DNA from: Ascarosepion bandense
Taxonomy: Eukaryota; Mollusca; Cephalopoda; Sepiida; Sepiidae
DNA: 64,000 nucleotides
Direction: 5' to 3'
NCBI GenBank assembly: GCA_037127315.1
Contig: JBBBDQ010000913.1
Span: 3,889,501 to 3,953,500 of the forward strand
Position 1 is the stretch's first letter. Every line of letters begins with the position of its first letter. Both the position numbers and the translations under genes were made by a program. The notes below the pieces were generated by a model. That model searched no databases. It saw only the letters and a list, made by a program, of their open reading frames with translations, and was not told the origin of the DNA. Shown one piece after another: positions 39,546-51,190 of the stretch.

Positions 39546-40740
39546 TGTCCGTTTGGTTTACATTTTACAGAAAAATTGGCATCACTTTTTCAACCGGCTT
39601 GAAGTTGAATGACTACATAGCTGCATCTAATGCAAAAAAGTTTAAACCACTGTGTCGGCCAGAAAGGTTTTTCCTGTCAGAATCGATCTTGCACATTTAT
39701 AAATCTACCATTTGTCCGTGCATTGAATACTGTTGCCATATTTGGTCGCGTGCTTCTGCTATTCATCTCGAGGTTCTCGTCATACTTCATCTTGCACATT
39801 TATGAATCAACCATCCATCCGTGCATTGAATACTGTTGCCATATCTGGTCTGGTGTCCCTGCTATTCATCTTGAGGTTCTCGTCAGAATCCTTCTTGCAC
39901 GTTTATAAATCTATCATTCGTTCATGCATTGAATACTGTTTCCATATCTGGTCGCGTGCTTCTGCTATTCATCTTAAGGTTCTCGTCAGAATCTATCTTG
40001 CACATTTATAAATCTACCATTCGTCCGTGTATTGAATATTGTTGCCATGTCTGGTCGGGTGCTTCTGCTATTTATCTCGAGGTTCTCGTCAGAATCCATC
40101 TTGCACATTTATAAATCTACCATTTGTCCGTGTATTGAATATTGTTGCCATGTCTGGTCGGGTGCTTCTGCTATTTATCTCGAGGTTCTCGTCAGAATCT
40201 ATCTTGCACATTTATAAATCTACCATTTGTCCGTGCATTGAATACTGTTTCCATATCTGGTTGGGTGCTTTTGCTATTCATCTCGAGGTGCTTGACAAAA
40301 TCTAAAGATGGATCTGCAATATAATCGATCCCCAACTGGCATCTCGGCCACAGTCACTTTCTGGCCGACCTGATGTGGCTTCCTGCAGTCTTTTCTACAA
40401 ATATTTTCATAGCGACTACTCTGACGTGCTTTTTCCTCTAGTGTCTCGATCACATGAATTTAAACGCGCTACGAATTTGGCATCTTGGTCCGAACCTTAT
40501 ACCACTGAAATAGTTAAATGTAACCGTCACTTCTACACGAATAGTTTCTTTTCTCGCACTTCTTGCCTCAGGAACTCCCTTCCATTTATTTGCTTCTCTG
40601 ATAGCTACAATCTATAAAATTTTAAATTTGACGACATTTCTCATCTTCTATCGACTTTAACCCCATCCATCTCTTATTCTTTCTTTGGCATCCCATGTAC
40701 CTTGTTTTTTTCTCTCACTGTAACCCCAAGTGCTGTCTAA
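39546..40740 (+). pseudogene. LINE family A with amplified RT segment
   Basis: FFLSESILHIYKSTICPCIE, YCCHIWS and IHLEVL (39670-39775) are repeated as a 103 bp array, then VLDKI continues. FYKYFHSDYSDVLFPLVSRS, HEFKRATNLASWS, FFSRTSCLRNSLPFICFSDS and YNL follow to a TGTAACCCCAAGTGC UTR. Frameshifted. Confidence 0.85.
39678..40296 (+). repeat. 103 bp tandem array (6 units) in LINE RT
   Basis: Units start CAGAATC at 39678 (39781 as CATACTT), 39884, 39987, 40090 and 40193, each exactly 103 bp. The unit spans 'ESILHIYKS...IHLEVL'. As 103 is not divisible by three, successive units are in different frames, so the array cannot encode a repeated protein. Confidence 0.95.
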
Positions 40741-40884
40741 ATATATATTGACGATTGCGTTTAATTATGAAACATTGTCGCTGCTCGGGGTTGACCTCAA
40801 TGTACACTTTTCTATTTACATACGCACTATCCCTGATATTGAGCACTTTAATTGATGAGTATAGCATACCTTATATATATATAT

Positions 40885-41180
40885 ATTTTTAAATCGCATC
40901 ACCCCGAGCAAGGCGGTAACGCCACTGATGTGCAGGGGGCTACGTAATAGTGAGAAGAAGATTGGTAAAGAGAAAGCTGGAAACCACATCCTAAACAGGG
41001 AACAAGGGATGAGCCTCTTAACCTGTTCAATAGAAGTGTGTGGAGTGTGAAGCGGGCGATAGATCTATCTACTCCAATTGAAAAAAAAGTGAGAAGAGTA
41101 GTAAAGAAAAAGCCGGAAACCACATCCTAAACAGGGAACAAGGGATGAGCCTCTTAACCTGTTCAATAGACGTGGTATAT
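40885..41180 (-). mobile_element. LINE family B 3' region with internal duplication
   Basis: The minus-strand terminus CGGGGTGATGCGATT lies at 40893-40907 with GCCCCCTGCACATCAGTGGC next. AAACCACATCCTAAACAGGG occurs twice (40981 and 41118), as in the plus-strand copy at 17.4 kb. It ends at a (TA)n. Confidence 0.8.
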
Positions 41181-41189
41181 ATATATATA

Positions 41190-41577
41190 TACTTCCGGCC
41201 ATAATTATTAGCCCCCCCCCCCCCCCCAGTTTAAAAAAATGATTTGTTTCATCCTATTTTTAGTCTTTATTGCCAAGTGGATAATTCTAAATGAAAATAG
41301 AATGGTTATTTTGTTAATACTACACAATAACATGTGCATCAAATGAACTGTTCTGATGTCCATTTTTTGTGCTCTCTTCCCCATGATAGTCTCTTCTTCT
41401 TATTGGCTGGCCGAAGCAAAGGCTTCCTGGCTGCCTTGTAAAATTTTGCAAAGTAATAATGAAAAAAATCATTCTATTTTCATTCAGAATTATCCACTCA
41501 GCAATAAATACAAAAAAATAGTATGAAATATATAATTTTTTTAAAATTGGGTTGGCCCAATAATTATGGCCGGTAGA
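41190..41577. mobile_element. mariner-like MITE with long inverted repeats
   Basis: TTCCGGCCATAATTATTAG (41192) faces CCAATAATTATGGCCGGTAG (41558-41577), next to TA. The arms pair imperfectly for about 120 bp. A C-run of about 16 nt at 41213 replaces the GACCACC region of the related copy. Confidence 0.82.
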
Positions 41578-41579
41578 AG

Positions 41580-41745
41580 AGCCTTAAAAAGGATGCTAAG
41601 AATACTTTGGATTGAACATATGAGCAACGGCAAAGTTTAAAGGATAATGGAAAAAAAAAGGATATTTACATTTGAAATCAGAAATAGATTATTGAAATTT
41701 CAAGGGCACATACTAAGAAAAGAGGACACCAAAAATTTAACACTT
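41580..41745 (+). pseudogene. RTE-like LINE fragment
   Basis: Frames give RMLRILWIEHMSNG and LLKFQGHILRKEDTKNLTL, matching the RRMLRISW and RQLKFLGHVMRKESLENLIL regions. Confidence 0.65.
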
Positions 41746-41754
41746 TGTGCTTCC

Positions 41755-42010
41755 TCCTTGATTTCGGGAGAAATTCGTCGTTGCTTATATGTTCTGTCTA
41801 TTGTAATTCCAGTTTCCTTCTGGAGAATCACATATTTCTGTTTCTTGAAGTTTCTTCCTCCTCTCTGAGTAGACTGTCCAGCATATATCGTTCGGGAGGA
41901 CAGATATTACTCAGTACTCTTTTTTGTTTCTGATTTCCTGTTTCTTAATACTTGGCTTAGATTTGTAGGGCATCTTCTGTCTTCAAACATCTCTTCGGAT
42001 TTTGGTGTCA
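41755..42010. other. possible minus-strand RTE-like relic
   Basis: The minus strand contains DSGS/ILS..YAGQST-like positions and a KKVLSN-like stretch. Too eroded for a firm call. Confidence 0.3.
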
Positions 42011-42039
42011 CACACTTCGTAGATATTTAAAATTATTCA

Positions 42040-42382
42040 GGCAAAAATTCGCGAATTCTTTACAGTTACTGCTAAGAAGTTCGGGTCACTGTGTCGGGCA
42101 AGGAAGTTTTTCTCGCCAGAAATAATTTTGCACATATACAAATCTACCATTTGCCCATGCATTGAATACTATTGATTTATCTGATCGGGTGCTCCTGCTG
42201 TTCATCTTGAGGCTATTGACAAAATCCAAAGGATGATCTGCAATATAATCGATCCTGACTTGGCAGCACGCCTTCAGTCATTTTCTCATCAACGGACTTT
42301 TCTACAAGTATTTTCAATGAAACTGCACTGACGAGCTTGTATCCTTGATTCCCGGACCACGTATTTACGCTCACTACATTAA
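42040..42382 (+). pseudogene. LINE family A, RT part 1 (split by SINE)
   Basis: AKKFGSLCRARKFFSPEIIL, HIYKSTICPCIEY, VHLEAIDKIQRMICNIIDPD and LAARLQSF lead to a GPRIYAHY position, where a SINE interrupts. The 3' part resumes at about 42711. Confidence 0.8.
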
Positions 42383-42710
42383 GGATGTGTGTTGTGGTAC
42401 AGTGGATATCGGCTCGGAACGAGAAAGCGGGGAGCCGAGTTCGAATTCCGGTTGAATCCATTGTATTCACTTACGCGCAAATACCCTTGGGAAAGGTATT
42501 AATCCGTCTCCTCCCTCCAGTTATGGGTTAAATAGCAGGACAGATTGGGTTCTACAGCCTTGGTCGGCAACCAGTCTACCGCAGAAAGCAATGGCAACCT
42601 ACTGTGGGATAATCTTCTGCCCAGTCAGTCATGTCACTTTCGAGACATGATCGCCCAAGCGTGTATCAAGTATGGCACTTAACTGACTGACATGACTGAC
42701 GTCTAGGTCC
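42383..42710 (+). mobile_element. tRNA-derived SINE inside LINE
   Basis: AGGATGTGTGTTGTGGTACA head, GAGTTCGAATTCCGG, GGTATTAATCCGTC and CCCAGTCAGTCATGTC. It separates the two halves of a family A LINE. Confidence 0.88.
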
Positions 42711-42990
42711 GACACTTTTACCATCAAAATAGTGAAAGTTAACTGCATTTTCTACTCCAATAGTTACTTTTCTCACACGTCCCGTTTGTGGAACTCCCAT
42801 CTGTTTGTTTACTTCCCTGATAGCTAGAAACTCCCAAAATTTAAATGCAACGTCAATTACCATTTTCTATCTACTTGAATCCCATCCATATTTATCTTTC
42901 TTCGACATCCTCTGTACCTTGTTTTTCTCTCACTGTAATCCCCTGCGCACCAGTGGTAGTCCTGCCTGGGGTTTTATTTATTTATTTTGC
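42711..42990 (+). pseudogene. LINE family A, part 2 and 3' end
   Basis: The RT tail corresponds to NSYFSHTSRLWNSHLFVYFP, DS and NFKCNVNYHFL positions, then the UTR to CTGCCTGGGGTTTTATT. Confidence 0.75.
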
Positions 42991-42999
42991 CATTGAAAT

Positions 43000-43446
43000 A
43001 AGATCAGCTCCCTATGACAGGCCATGTACTTTTTCTCATCAGAATCCATCTTGTACATATACTTTAGGGAAGCATCCTTTTTTGCACATAAGAATGGACT
43101 CGCCTGATGTGTACATATAATCCTGCCTATAGAGAAAACGGCAGTGTGTAGGAGTAGTTGTAAAGAGTGGTTGTCACTGAGAGAGTTTAGTAAGGAGTCA
43201 GTTGACCCGTAAGTTGGTGCATATTAAGTTGGAGTTATTTTGGATATAGACTCATTACCCGGACATACTTCTTCACTACAAGACTGTATATATTGATTCT
43301 ACTAAAAGTGTTCCTAGTATTCCTGAATTGACTAACCCGTGTTCCAGTTTGTATATTTTTGTTCAATATAACTTACATTTTCTATTTCTATATTTGCTTT
43401 TGTTATGATTTATTTGTGTGGTTTCTCAACCAGGATCCACAACATG
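43000..43446. other. no firm call; LTR-like composition
   Basis: A stretch with CAGTGTGTAGGAGTAGTTG and ending ACCAGGATCCACAACATG reminds me of an LTR tail. There are no flanking LTR pair, primer site or coding region, so I leave it open. Confidence 0.2.
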
Positions 43447-44192
43447 TCTAACCTTATTTATAAATGGAACTTTGTCTGTCTGTGTATGTGTGTGTGTGTG
43501 TCTGTGTGTGCGTCTGTGTGCCCGTTACCTATAGACTCTGAAATGGCTGAATTGATTCTCTTGAAAATTTACATAGTTGTACTATAAGCGTCTGCGAGTG
43601 TTCTTAGCTAGGTTTTGTGTCGAGGTACCCCCGATAAATATCGAAAATCGATAATCGAAACAATCGGGTTATAGAAGGAGTGGTCCGATTTTAATCAAAT
43701 TTGATACACTCATAAACAAAGACATAAGAAACGATATTCAGAATGATATTCAGATATGCAGTTCTTACAATAGTGCAGAAAATCGATAATATATAAATAT
43801 AAAAGGCAAGATATTTGTGTGTGTGTCTGTTTATTTGCCTGTATGTCTGTATTTTTTTTTCAGCCCTTTTATTTTAGTTTTTGCTTCGGATTTGGCTCTA
43901 AGTAGGTATAATTGTAGTTCTTAGTCTCAGCCATGATACCATTTACTCAGAGGACTTATTTAGCCTTCAAAATTCAGTTTACGACGAAAAAAACTTATTT
44001 GATATCGATACCAGGAAATCAAAATTTGACTTACATCCATTCATTTTTCTTTCCGTCTATGGTTTCGCATTAACTGGAAACAACTATTGCTTTTTAGTCT
44101 TTCGTGCCAACGTCGAAAGAGTCTGCGCACCAGGACCATGGATTAGTTTTAAAGCTTCATTACACCCGAGCAACGCCGGGCTATACTGCTAG
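43447..44192 (+). mobile_element. non-autonomous Helitron, copy D
   Basis: 5' TCTAACCTTATTTATAAATG; 3' GAGCAACGCCGGGCTATACT, then GCTAG followed by T. The base before the element is G rather than A. The internal TA tract is short in this copy. Confidence 0.87.
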
Positions 44193-44264
44193 TATATATA
44201 TAGTTACGTTGGTTAATAAATATACATATGAGCAGAAAATATGTATGCATATGTGCAGAAAAAC

Positions 44265-44265
44265 G

Positions 44266-44304
<39 letters not shown>

Positions 44305-44688
44305 CAAGATGTTTGTGTGTGTGTCTGTTTATCTGCCTGTATGTCTGTATTTTTTCAGCCCTTTTATTTTAGTTTTTGCTTTGGGTTTGGCTCTAAGTAG
44401 GTCTAATTGTAGTTCTTAGTCTCACCCAAGATACCATTTACTCAGAGGACTTATTTAGCCTTCAAAATTCAGTTTATGACGAAAAAAAATTATTTGATAT
44501 CGATACCAGGAAATCAAAATTTGACTTACATCCATTTATGTTTCTTTTAGTCTACGGTTTCACTTTAACTGGAAACAACTATTGCTTTTTTGTCTTTCGT
44601 GCTAACGTCCCAAGGGTCTGAGCTCCAGGACCATGGATTAGTTTTAAAGCTTTCATTGCACCCGAGCATCGCCGGGCTATACTGCTAG
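44265..44688 (+). mobile_element. Helitron 3' half
   Basis: Starts at (TA)n with GCAGAAAAACG before it and ends CATCGCCGGGCTATACTGC, then TAG. Only the segment downstream of the internal TA tract is present. It lies 70 bp after a complete copy. Confidence 0.85.
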
Positions 44689-44689
44689 T

Positions 44690-45215
44690 ACAAATCTAAA
44701 GTTCGTCCGTGCATTGAATATTGTTGCTTTATCTGGTCGGTTGCTCCTGCTATTCATCTCAGGGTGGTCGACAAAATTCAAAAAAGGATCTGAAACGTAA
44801 TCGATATCGATTTGGCAGCTGGACTTCAGCCACTTTCTCACTTTCGAGATGTGGCTTCTCTCCGCCTTTCCTACAAATATTTTCATGATTTCTGCCCTGA
44901 GGAGCTTATCTACCGAGTGCGTCCTCTTCACGAATACTAGAATGGAAACTAGGTCCCACGCTTTTAATCAAATGTAACCGCCTTTTCTACTCTTTCAGTT
45001 TCTTTTCTCGAACTTCCCGCCTTTGGTACTCTATTCCGTACACTGACTTCCCTGATAGCTACAATCACCAAAAGTTTAAGCGCAACGTCAGTTGCCATCC
45101 TTTATCCTCACGATTCTCATCTTTCATCGACCCCCCCCCCCCCCGCCACGTCACGTATCTTGTTTTTCTTAATTTTTGCTTGTAACCTTTTGCAAACCAG
45201 GGTGAATTGGTTAAA
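44690..45215 (+). pseudogene. LINE family A, RT tail to 3' UTR
   Basis: KFVRALNIVA/CIEYCCFIWS, LRVVDKIQKRI, LAAGLQPLSHF, FHDFCPEEL, RTSRLWYSIPYTDFPDSYNH and QKFKRNVSCH positions in several frames, then a C-run (45130-45143) and TTGTAACCTTTTGC. Confidence 0.78.
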
Positions 45216-45234
45216 ATTCCTACTCATTGTCAAT

Positions 45235-45625
45235 GGCTTGTGAGATGAGCTTCGTGTACATTGACTGGTATTCATCAGATTGATAGTGGAAATTATGTTG
45301 TTGATAATCAGAGTAATAATAATAGTTGCAACTGTTATAGATGTATTTTTTTATGAGTAAAGACAATGAAATATCTGGTGTTGATGATGGTTCCAAGATA
45401 TAAAGGATTCTGTTTCTACACTGGAATTATGCCATTTCTCCTTCCCATCCCAACCAAGAAGGACAACTATCACCGCCACGCGTTTCGACAATTCCATCAG
45501 CCAAAGGGAGCAACCATGTAGTTTTATGATAAGTATCTGTCCTCAAACGGGAGATAGCAGCCCATTGACCTTAACCCATTGCTAACCACCAACTGCTTGT
45601 CCAAATCTTAGTTATCAGCGAAAAA
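45235..45625. repeat. dispersed repeat (paralogue of 54.25-54.46 + 55.26-55.32 kb)
   Basis: ATAGTTGCAACTGTTATAGA, GGTTCCAAGATATAAAG and ACTATCACCGCCACGC are shared with the later copy. It is the uninterrupted (empty-site) version of the sequence into which the RTE at 54465 inserted. No coding recognised. Confidence 0.8.
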
Positions 45626-45639
45626 CAAAGAAAAATATC

Positions 45640-47040
45640 GGAAATGTAATTAGTAAGCAAGAAATACAGGAAATAACGAGGTAGAAAAAAAGAAAAATAA
45701 GAATTGTAAAAAAGAATAAAAAAGGAAAAAAGAAAGAAAAAGAAAGAGAGAACGGAAAATAGCGATTACAAATTTAAAAAAGGAAGAAAGAAAGATTTCA
45801 AATGTAAGAGAGAACGAACGAACGATAGCAAATGTAAGAGAGATTGCAAACGGAAAAAAATAAAGATTAAAAATGTAAGAAAGAAAAAAGATAAAAAGAA
45901 AGAAAGAAAGAAAGAACTACAAATGTAATAAAAATCGAACGAAAGAAAAAAGAAAGATTACAAGGGTAAGAAATAATGATAACAATAGTAAACATAGAGA
46001 AGGAAAAAGATTATTACTGTAAGAAAGAAAAAAGAAAGAAAGAAAGAAAGAAATGAAGAAAGAATAGAAATGTAAGAATAAAATAAAGGAAAGAAAAAAT
46101 ACAAATGTAAAAAAGAAAACAATTGTAAGACAAAAACAAAGATTAGAAATTTAAGAAAGAAAAACTAAAAAGAAAGAAAGAAAGAAAGAAACGAAGAAAG
46201 AAATAACGAATACAAATGTAAGCAAAAAAGAATAAAAGAAAGAAAGAAAGAAAGAAAGGGAAAAGAAAGAAAAAAGAAAGAAAAAACTACTGTATGAAAA
46301 AAATATTACAAATTTAAAAAAGAATAACAAATTTCAAATGTAAGAAAAACGGAATGAACGAATGAAAATTTACAAATCTAAGAAAGAAAGAATGAAAGAA
46401 CGAAAGATTACAAATGTAAGAAAGAAGGAATTAAAAAACGAAAGATTTCAAATGTAAGAAAGAAGGAATGAAAGAACGAAAGATTGCAAATGTGAGAAAG
46501 AAAGAATGAAAGAACGAAAGATTACAAATGTAAGAATGAAGGAATGAAAGAACGAAATATTTCAAATGTAAGAAAGAAGGAATGAAAGAACGAAAGATTT
46601 CAAATATAAGAAAGAAGGAATGAAAGAACGAAAGATTACAAATGTAAGAAAGAAGGAATGAAAGAACGAAAGATTTCAAATGTAAGAAAGAAGTAATGAA
46701 AGAACGAAAGATTTCAAATGTAAGAAAGAAAGAATGAAAGAACGAAAGATTACAAATCTAAGAAAGAAGGAATGAAAGAACGAAAGATTTCAAATGTAAG
46801 AAAGAAAGAATGAAAAACGAAAGATTTCAAATATCAGAAAGAAGGAATGAAAGAACGAAAGATAACAAATCTAAGAAAGAAGGAAAGAAAGAACGAAAGA
46901 TTACAAATCTAAGAAAGAAGGAATGAAAGAACGAAATATTTCAAATGTAAAAAGAAGGAATGAAAGAACGAAAGATTACAAATGTAAGAAAGAAGGAATG
47001 AAAGAATGAAAGGTTGCAAATGTAAGAAAGAAAGAATGAA
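45640..47040. repeat. 1.4 kb polypurine tract with 38 bp minisatellite
   Basis: The first part is irregular GAAA/AAAG-rich sequence. From about 46375 to 47040 units of about 38 bp (AAGAAGGAATGAAAGAACGA, AAGATTTCAAATGT) repeat about 17 times. Strand asymmetry is extreme: almost no pyrimidine runs on the plus strand. Confidence 0.95.
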
Positions 47041-47185
47041 ATCGAATTTAAAATCACTTTACCGTATTTCCCTGTATATAATCTGCATTTTACTAACAAA
47101 TATCCGTCCATTCATTGAATTGACCACTCAGTATCTACCGTTCATGTGAGGTATATTGGGATTATTATTTTGTAATTTGTTTTGC

Positions 47186-47219
<34 letters not shown>

Positions 47220-47336
47220 AATGAATAAGGAACGAAGAAAATAATTTCAACGTTCAAATGTTTAATTTAAAACAGTGCTCGATATGAAAATACAGTAATT
47301 AAATTTTATTATAAATTTTACTTTAGAACATGTACA

Positions 47337-47398
47337 AACTACTATAAAATTGGACACTTTGTTTCGACATAGAAAGAACAAGGTCTCATCAGATAGTT
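47337..47398 (-). ncRNA. hammerhead-like motif at PLE-type end (copy 1)
   Basis: On the minus strand: AACTAT (47398-47393), core CTGATGA (47392-47386), stem II GAC/GTC with a long loop, GAA (47365-47363), stem III ACAAA facing TTTAT (one mismatch), cleavage-type A and GTAGTT (47342-47337). Helix I pairs at six positions including one G-U. Confidence 0.6.
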
Positions 47399-47526
47399 AA
47401 TAACGATGGTAACTTAATGATGTATACTCGAGCCGCAACCTTTCTTTCAAACATCTTTCATTGAAGACGCCCGACATCAAAGATTTAATTGACGTCACTT
47501 TATATTATATATATATATATATATAT

Positions 47527-47850
47527 ATAGATCTCGTCATCCGCAGACAGATCTGTTTCGCTGTATCACCGCTCATCAGTACGGTTAGAACTCCGATTGC
47601 TCTTAGCCACGATTGAAATGCGACTGAATTCACATTTTACCTCTGAGCTATGGGCGCTCGGTAGAAGGAGGCAGACTTTTAGCGTGTGATATACCATGTA
47701 AGCATACGCCATTAGCTAAGATGCTAGAGTAGCTGCTGTTATTTTTTTTTTTTCAAAGTCTACCATTCTACAAGAGTACTCATATCACGATATGAGAGCG
47801 TAAATAGTCAAACGCAGACAGATCTGTTTCGCTGTATCACAGGATATACA
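47527..47850 (-). mobile_element. retrozyme-like element, copy 3
   Basis: On the minus strand a half hammerhead lies at about 47841-47812 and a full hammerhead at 47584-47541. The unit between cleavage sites (47816 down to 47546) is 271 nt. It contains an A-run (plus-strand T-run at 47739-47752), a box A-like CATAGCTCAGAGG (about 47656) and a box B-like ATTTCAATCGTGG (about 47613). Confidence 0.78.
47541..47584 (-). ncRNA. hammerhead ribozyme motif, retrozyme copy 3
   Basis: CCGTA (47584-47580) pairs with TGCGG (47545-47541). Core CTGATGA is at 47579-47573. Stem II GCGGT/ACAGC has one G-A mismatch. GAA is 47559-47557. Stem III ACAGATCTGT is self-complementary (47556-47547) and the cleavage C is at 47546. 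Confidence 0.75.
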
Positions 47851-47949
47851 TATAATTAGTTAGTTTTTGGTCATAATTAAATTAGACCAGTAACATTTGT
47901 ATCAAAAATTGTTCAATACGATTATATTGAAAAACTTTTAAATATTCTT

Positions 47950-48660
47950 CAAATGTAAGAAAGAAGGAATGAAAGAACGAAAGATTTCAAATGTTAGAAA
48001 GAAGGAATGAAATGAAGGAAATAGGCAAAAAGATACTGAAATGATGAAAGAAACAGGAAAAAAGATGTTAGACTGAACAAAAGGAAATCTTTAAAAAAAA
48101 AGAAATAAACAAAGAAAAGCGTTGTTTTTTTTTTTTTTTTTTTTGTTTTTTGTTTTTTGTTAAAGAAAGCTGATTATGAGATAAGCGTATGAATATCACT
48201 CAGAGAAATAAAGAAAATGATAGACCAAAATAACAAAGAAAGAAAGAATGAATGAATAAAAATGTAAGAAAGAAAAAAAGAACGAAAGAAAGAAAGAAGG
48301 AAAGAAAGAAAGAAATTACTATTGAATGAAAAAAAAATATGACAAATGTAAAAAAGAATAACAGATTGCAAATTTAAGAAAGAAGGAATGAAAGCACGAA
48401 AGATTACAAATCTAAGAAAGGAGGAATGAAATGAAGGAAATAGACAAAAAAGGCACTGAAATATTGAAAGAAAACAGGAAGAAAGATGTTAAACTGAATA
48501 ACGGATATCATAAAATAAAACGAAATAAACAAAGAAAAGAGTTTGTTTTGTTTTTTGTTTTTTTTGTTAAAGAAAGCTGATTATGAGATAAGCGAATGAA
48601 GATCATTCAGAGAAAAAAAAAAGAAAATGATAGACGAAAATAAGAAAAAAAACAGAAGCC
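47950..48660. repeat. purine-rich direct duplication
   Basis: The blocks at about 47985-48215 and 48400-48625 share AATGAAATGAAGGAAATAG, AGAAAGATGTTA and AAGAAAGCTGATTATGAGAT, with T-runs between. Minisatellite units from the 46 kb tract occur at both block starts. Confidence 0.75.
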
Positions 48661-49834
<1,174 letters not shown>

Positions 49835-50075
49835 TTTTTTAATCATATCACCCCAAGCAAGGCGAAAAACGCCATTGATGCGCAGGGGGCTACGTAAGAG
49901 TGAAAAGATTGGAAAAGAGAAAAGCCGGAAACCACATCCTAAACAGGAAACAAGGGATGAGCCTCTTCACCTGTTCAATAGACGTGGGTGGAGTGTGAAC
50001 CGGATGATAGTTTAGTCTATCTACTCCAATTGAAAAAAAAATAAAATAAAATAAAAGAGTGAAAAGAGAAATGGG
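49835..50075 (-). mobile_element. LINE family B 3' region
   Basis: The minus-strand terminus GGGGTGATATGATT lies at 49842-49855, followed by GCCCCCTGCGCATCAATGGC, the AAACCACATCCTAAACAGG segment and ACCCACGTCTATTGAACAGG. Confidence 0.8.
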
Positions 50076-50634
50076 TTCCGATAGTTTATATTATTCAACT
50101 TGTCTTTAATCTTAAATCGCTTTTGGCACGGCTTGAACTTCAAATACCAAATTTACAGCTTTATTAGAAACAATTTTAAAATGTTTCATTCATTCATTCT
50201 GTGCTTGTATTGAATCACCTTTGACAGGCTCGGACTTTATTTACTGTATTTCCTGTTGAATAAGACGCACTTAACAATTTTTCCTGTTGAATAAGACGCA
50301 CTTAACAATTTTTCCTTTGAGACATTCATCGTCAGAACGTATTGAATTAAAAAACACATTTTAGCGTATTTCCCTGTATATAATCTGCATTTTACTAACA
50401 AATATCTGTCCATTCATTGAATTGACCACTGAGTATCTACTGATCATGCGAGGTATATTGGGATAAATATTTTGTAATTTGTTTTGCATTATATATATAT
50501 ATATATATATATATTCAAAGGAATAAGGAAGCAAGAAAATAATTTCAACATTCAAAACTTTAATTTAAAACAGTGCTCGATATGAAAATACAGTAATTAC
50601 ATTTTACTATAAATTTTACTTTAGAACATGTACA

Positions 50635-50696
50635 AACTACTACAAAATTGTACACTTTGTTTCGGCATAGAAAGAACAAGGTTTCATCAGATAGTT
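50635..50696 (-). ncRNA. hammerhead-like motif at PLE-type end (copy 2)
   Basis: On the minus strand: AACTAT (50696-50691) with GTAGTT (50640-50635), 6 bp. Core CTGATGA is 50690-50684 and GAA is 50663-50661. Stem III ACAAA/TTTGT is perfect (50660-50656 and 50646-50642) and the cleavage-type A is 50641. The base of stem II is mutated (AAC facing GCC). Confidence 0.6.
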
Positions 50697-50785
50697 AATA
50701 ACGATGGTAACTTAATAGTGATGTATACTCGAGCCGTAAACTTTCTTTCAAACATCTTTCATTGAAGATTTAACTGACGTCACTT

Positions 50786-50830
<45 letters not shown>

Positions 50831-50841
<11 letters not shown>

Positions 50842-51190
50842 CTAGTCATCCGCAGACAGATCTGTTTCGCTGTATCACCGCTCATCAGTACGGTTAGAAC
50901 TCCGATTGCTTTTAACCAGGATTGAAACGCGACTGAATTGACATTCTAACTAGCTATGGGCGCTCGGTAGAAGGAGGCAGACTTTTAGCGTGTGATATAC
51001 CATTTAAACATACGCCAGTAGCTAAGAGTGTTCTAATTCATTACTGAATGAACGATGCGTAGATGCTAGAGTAGCTGCTGTTTTTTTTTTTTTTTTTTTT
51101 CAAAGTCTACCATTCTACAAGAGTACTCAATCAGGATGTGAGAGCCTGAATAGTCCAACGCAGAGAGATATGTTTCGCTGTATCACAGGA
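50831..51190 (-). mobile_element. retrozyme-like element, copy 4
   Basis: Half hammerhead at about 51187-51158 and full hammerhead at 50893-50850. The unit between cleavage sites is 308 nt. T-run (A-run in sense) at 51080-51099. Box B-like CGTTTCAATCCTGG near 50925. The box A region is shortened (CATAGCTAGTTAGAATG). Confidence 0.78.
50850..50893 (-). ncRNA. hammerhead ribozyme motif, retrozyme copy 4
   Basis: Same sequence as copy 3: CCGTA/TGCGG helix I, CTGATGA core (50888-50882), stem II with one G-A mismatch, GAA (50868-50866), stem III ACAGATCTGT and cleavage C at 50855. Confidence 0.75.

Larger units (their letters stand above)
47050..47945. repeat. copy 1 of a ~0.9 kb direct duplication
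   Basis: TATTTCCCTGTATATAATCT through PLE end, retrozyme and TTGAAAAACTTTTAAATATT matches 50365-51290 with scattered changes. The copies are separated by about 3.3 kb that are not shared. Confidence 0.9.

Noticed and set aside
43000..43446. Solo LTR
   Set aside because: Only the composition and a CCAGGATCC-type end suggest it. No partner LTR, target duplication or TG...CA ends could be identified.
46431..46679. Phe/Ser-rich repeated minus-strand protein
   Set aside because: Translation of the polypurine 38 bp minisatellite. No start context or conservation that I can see.
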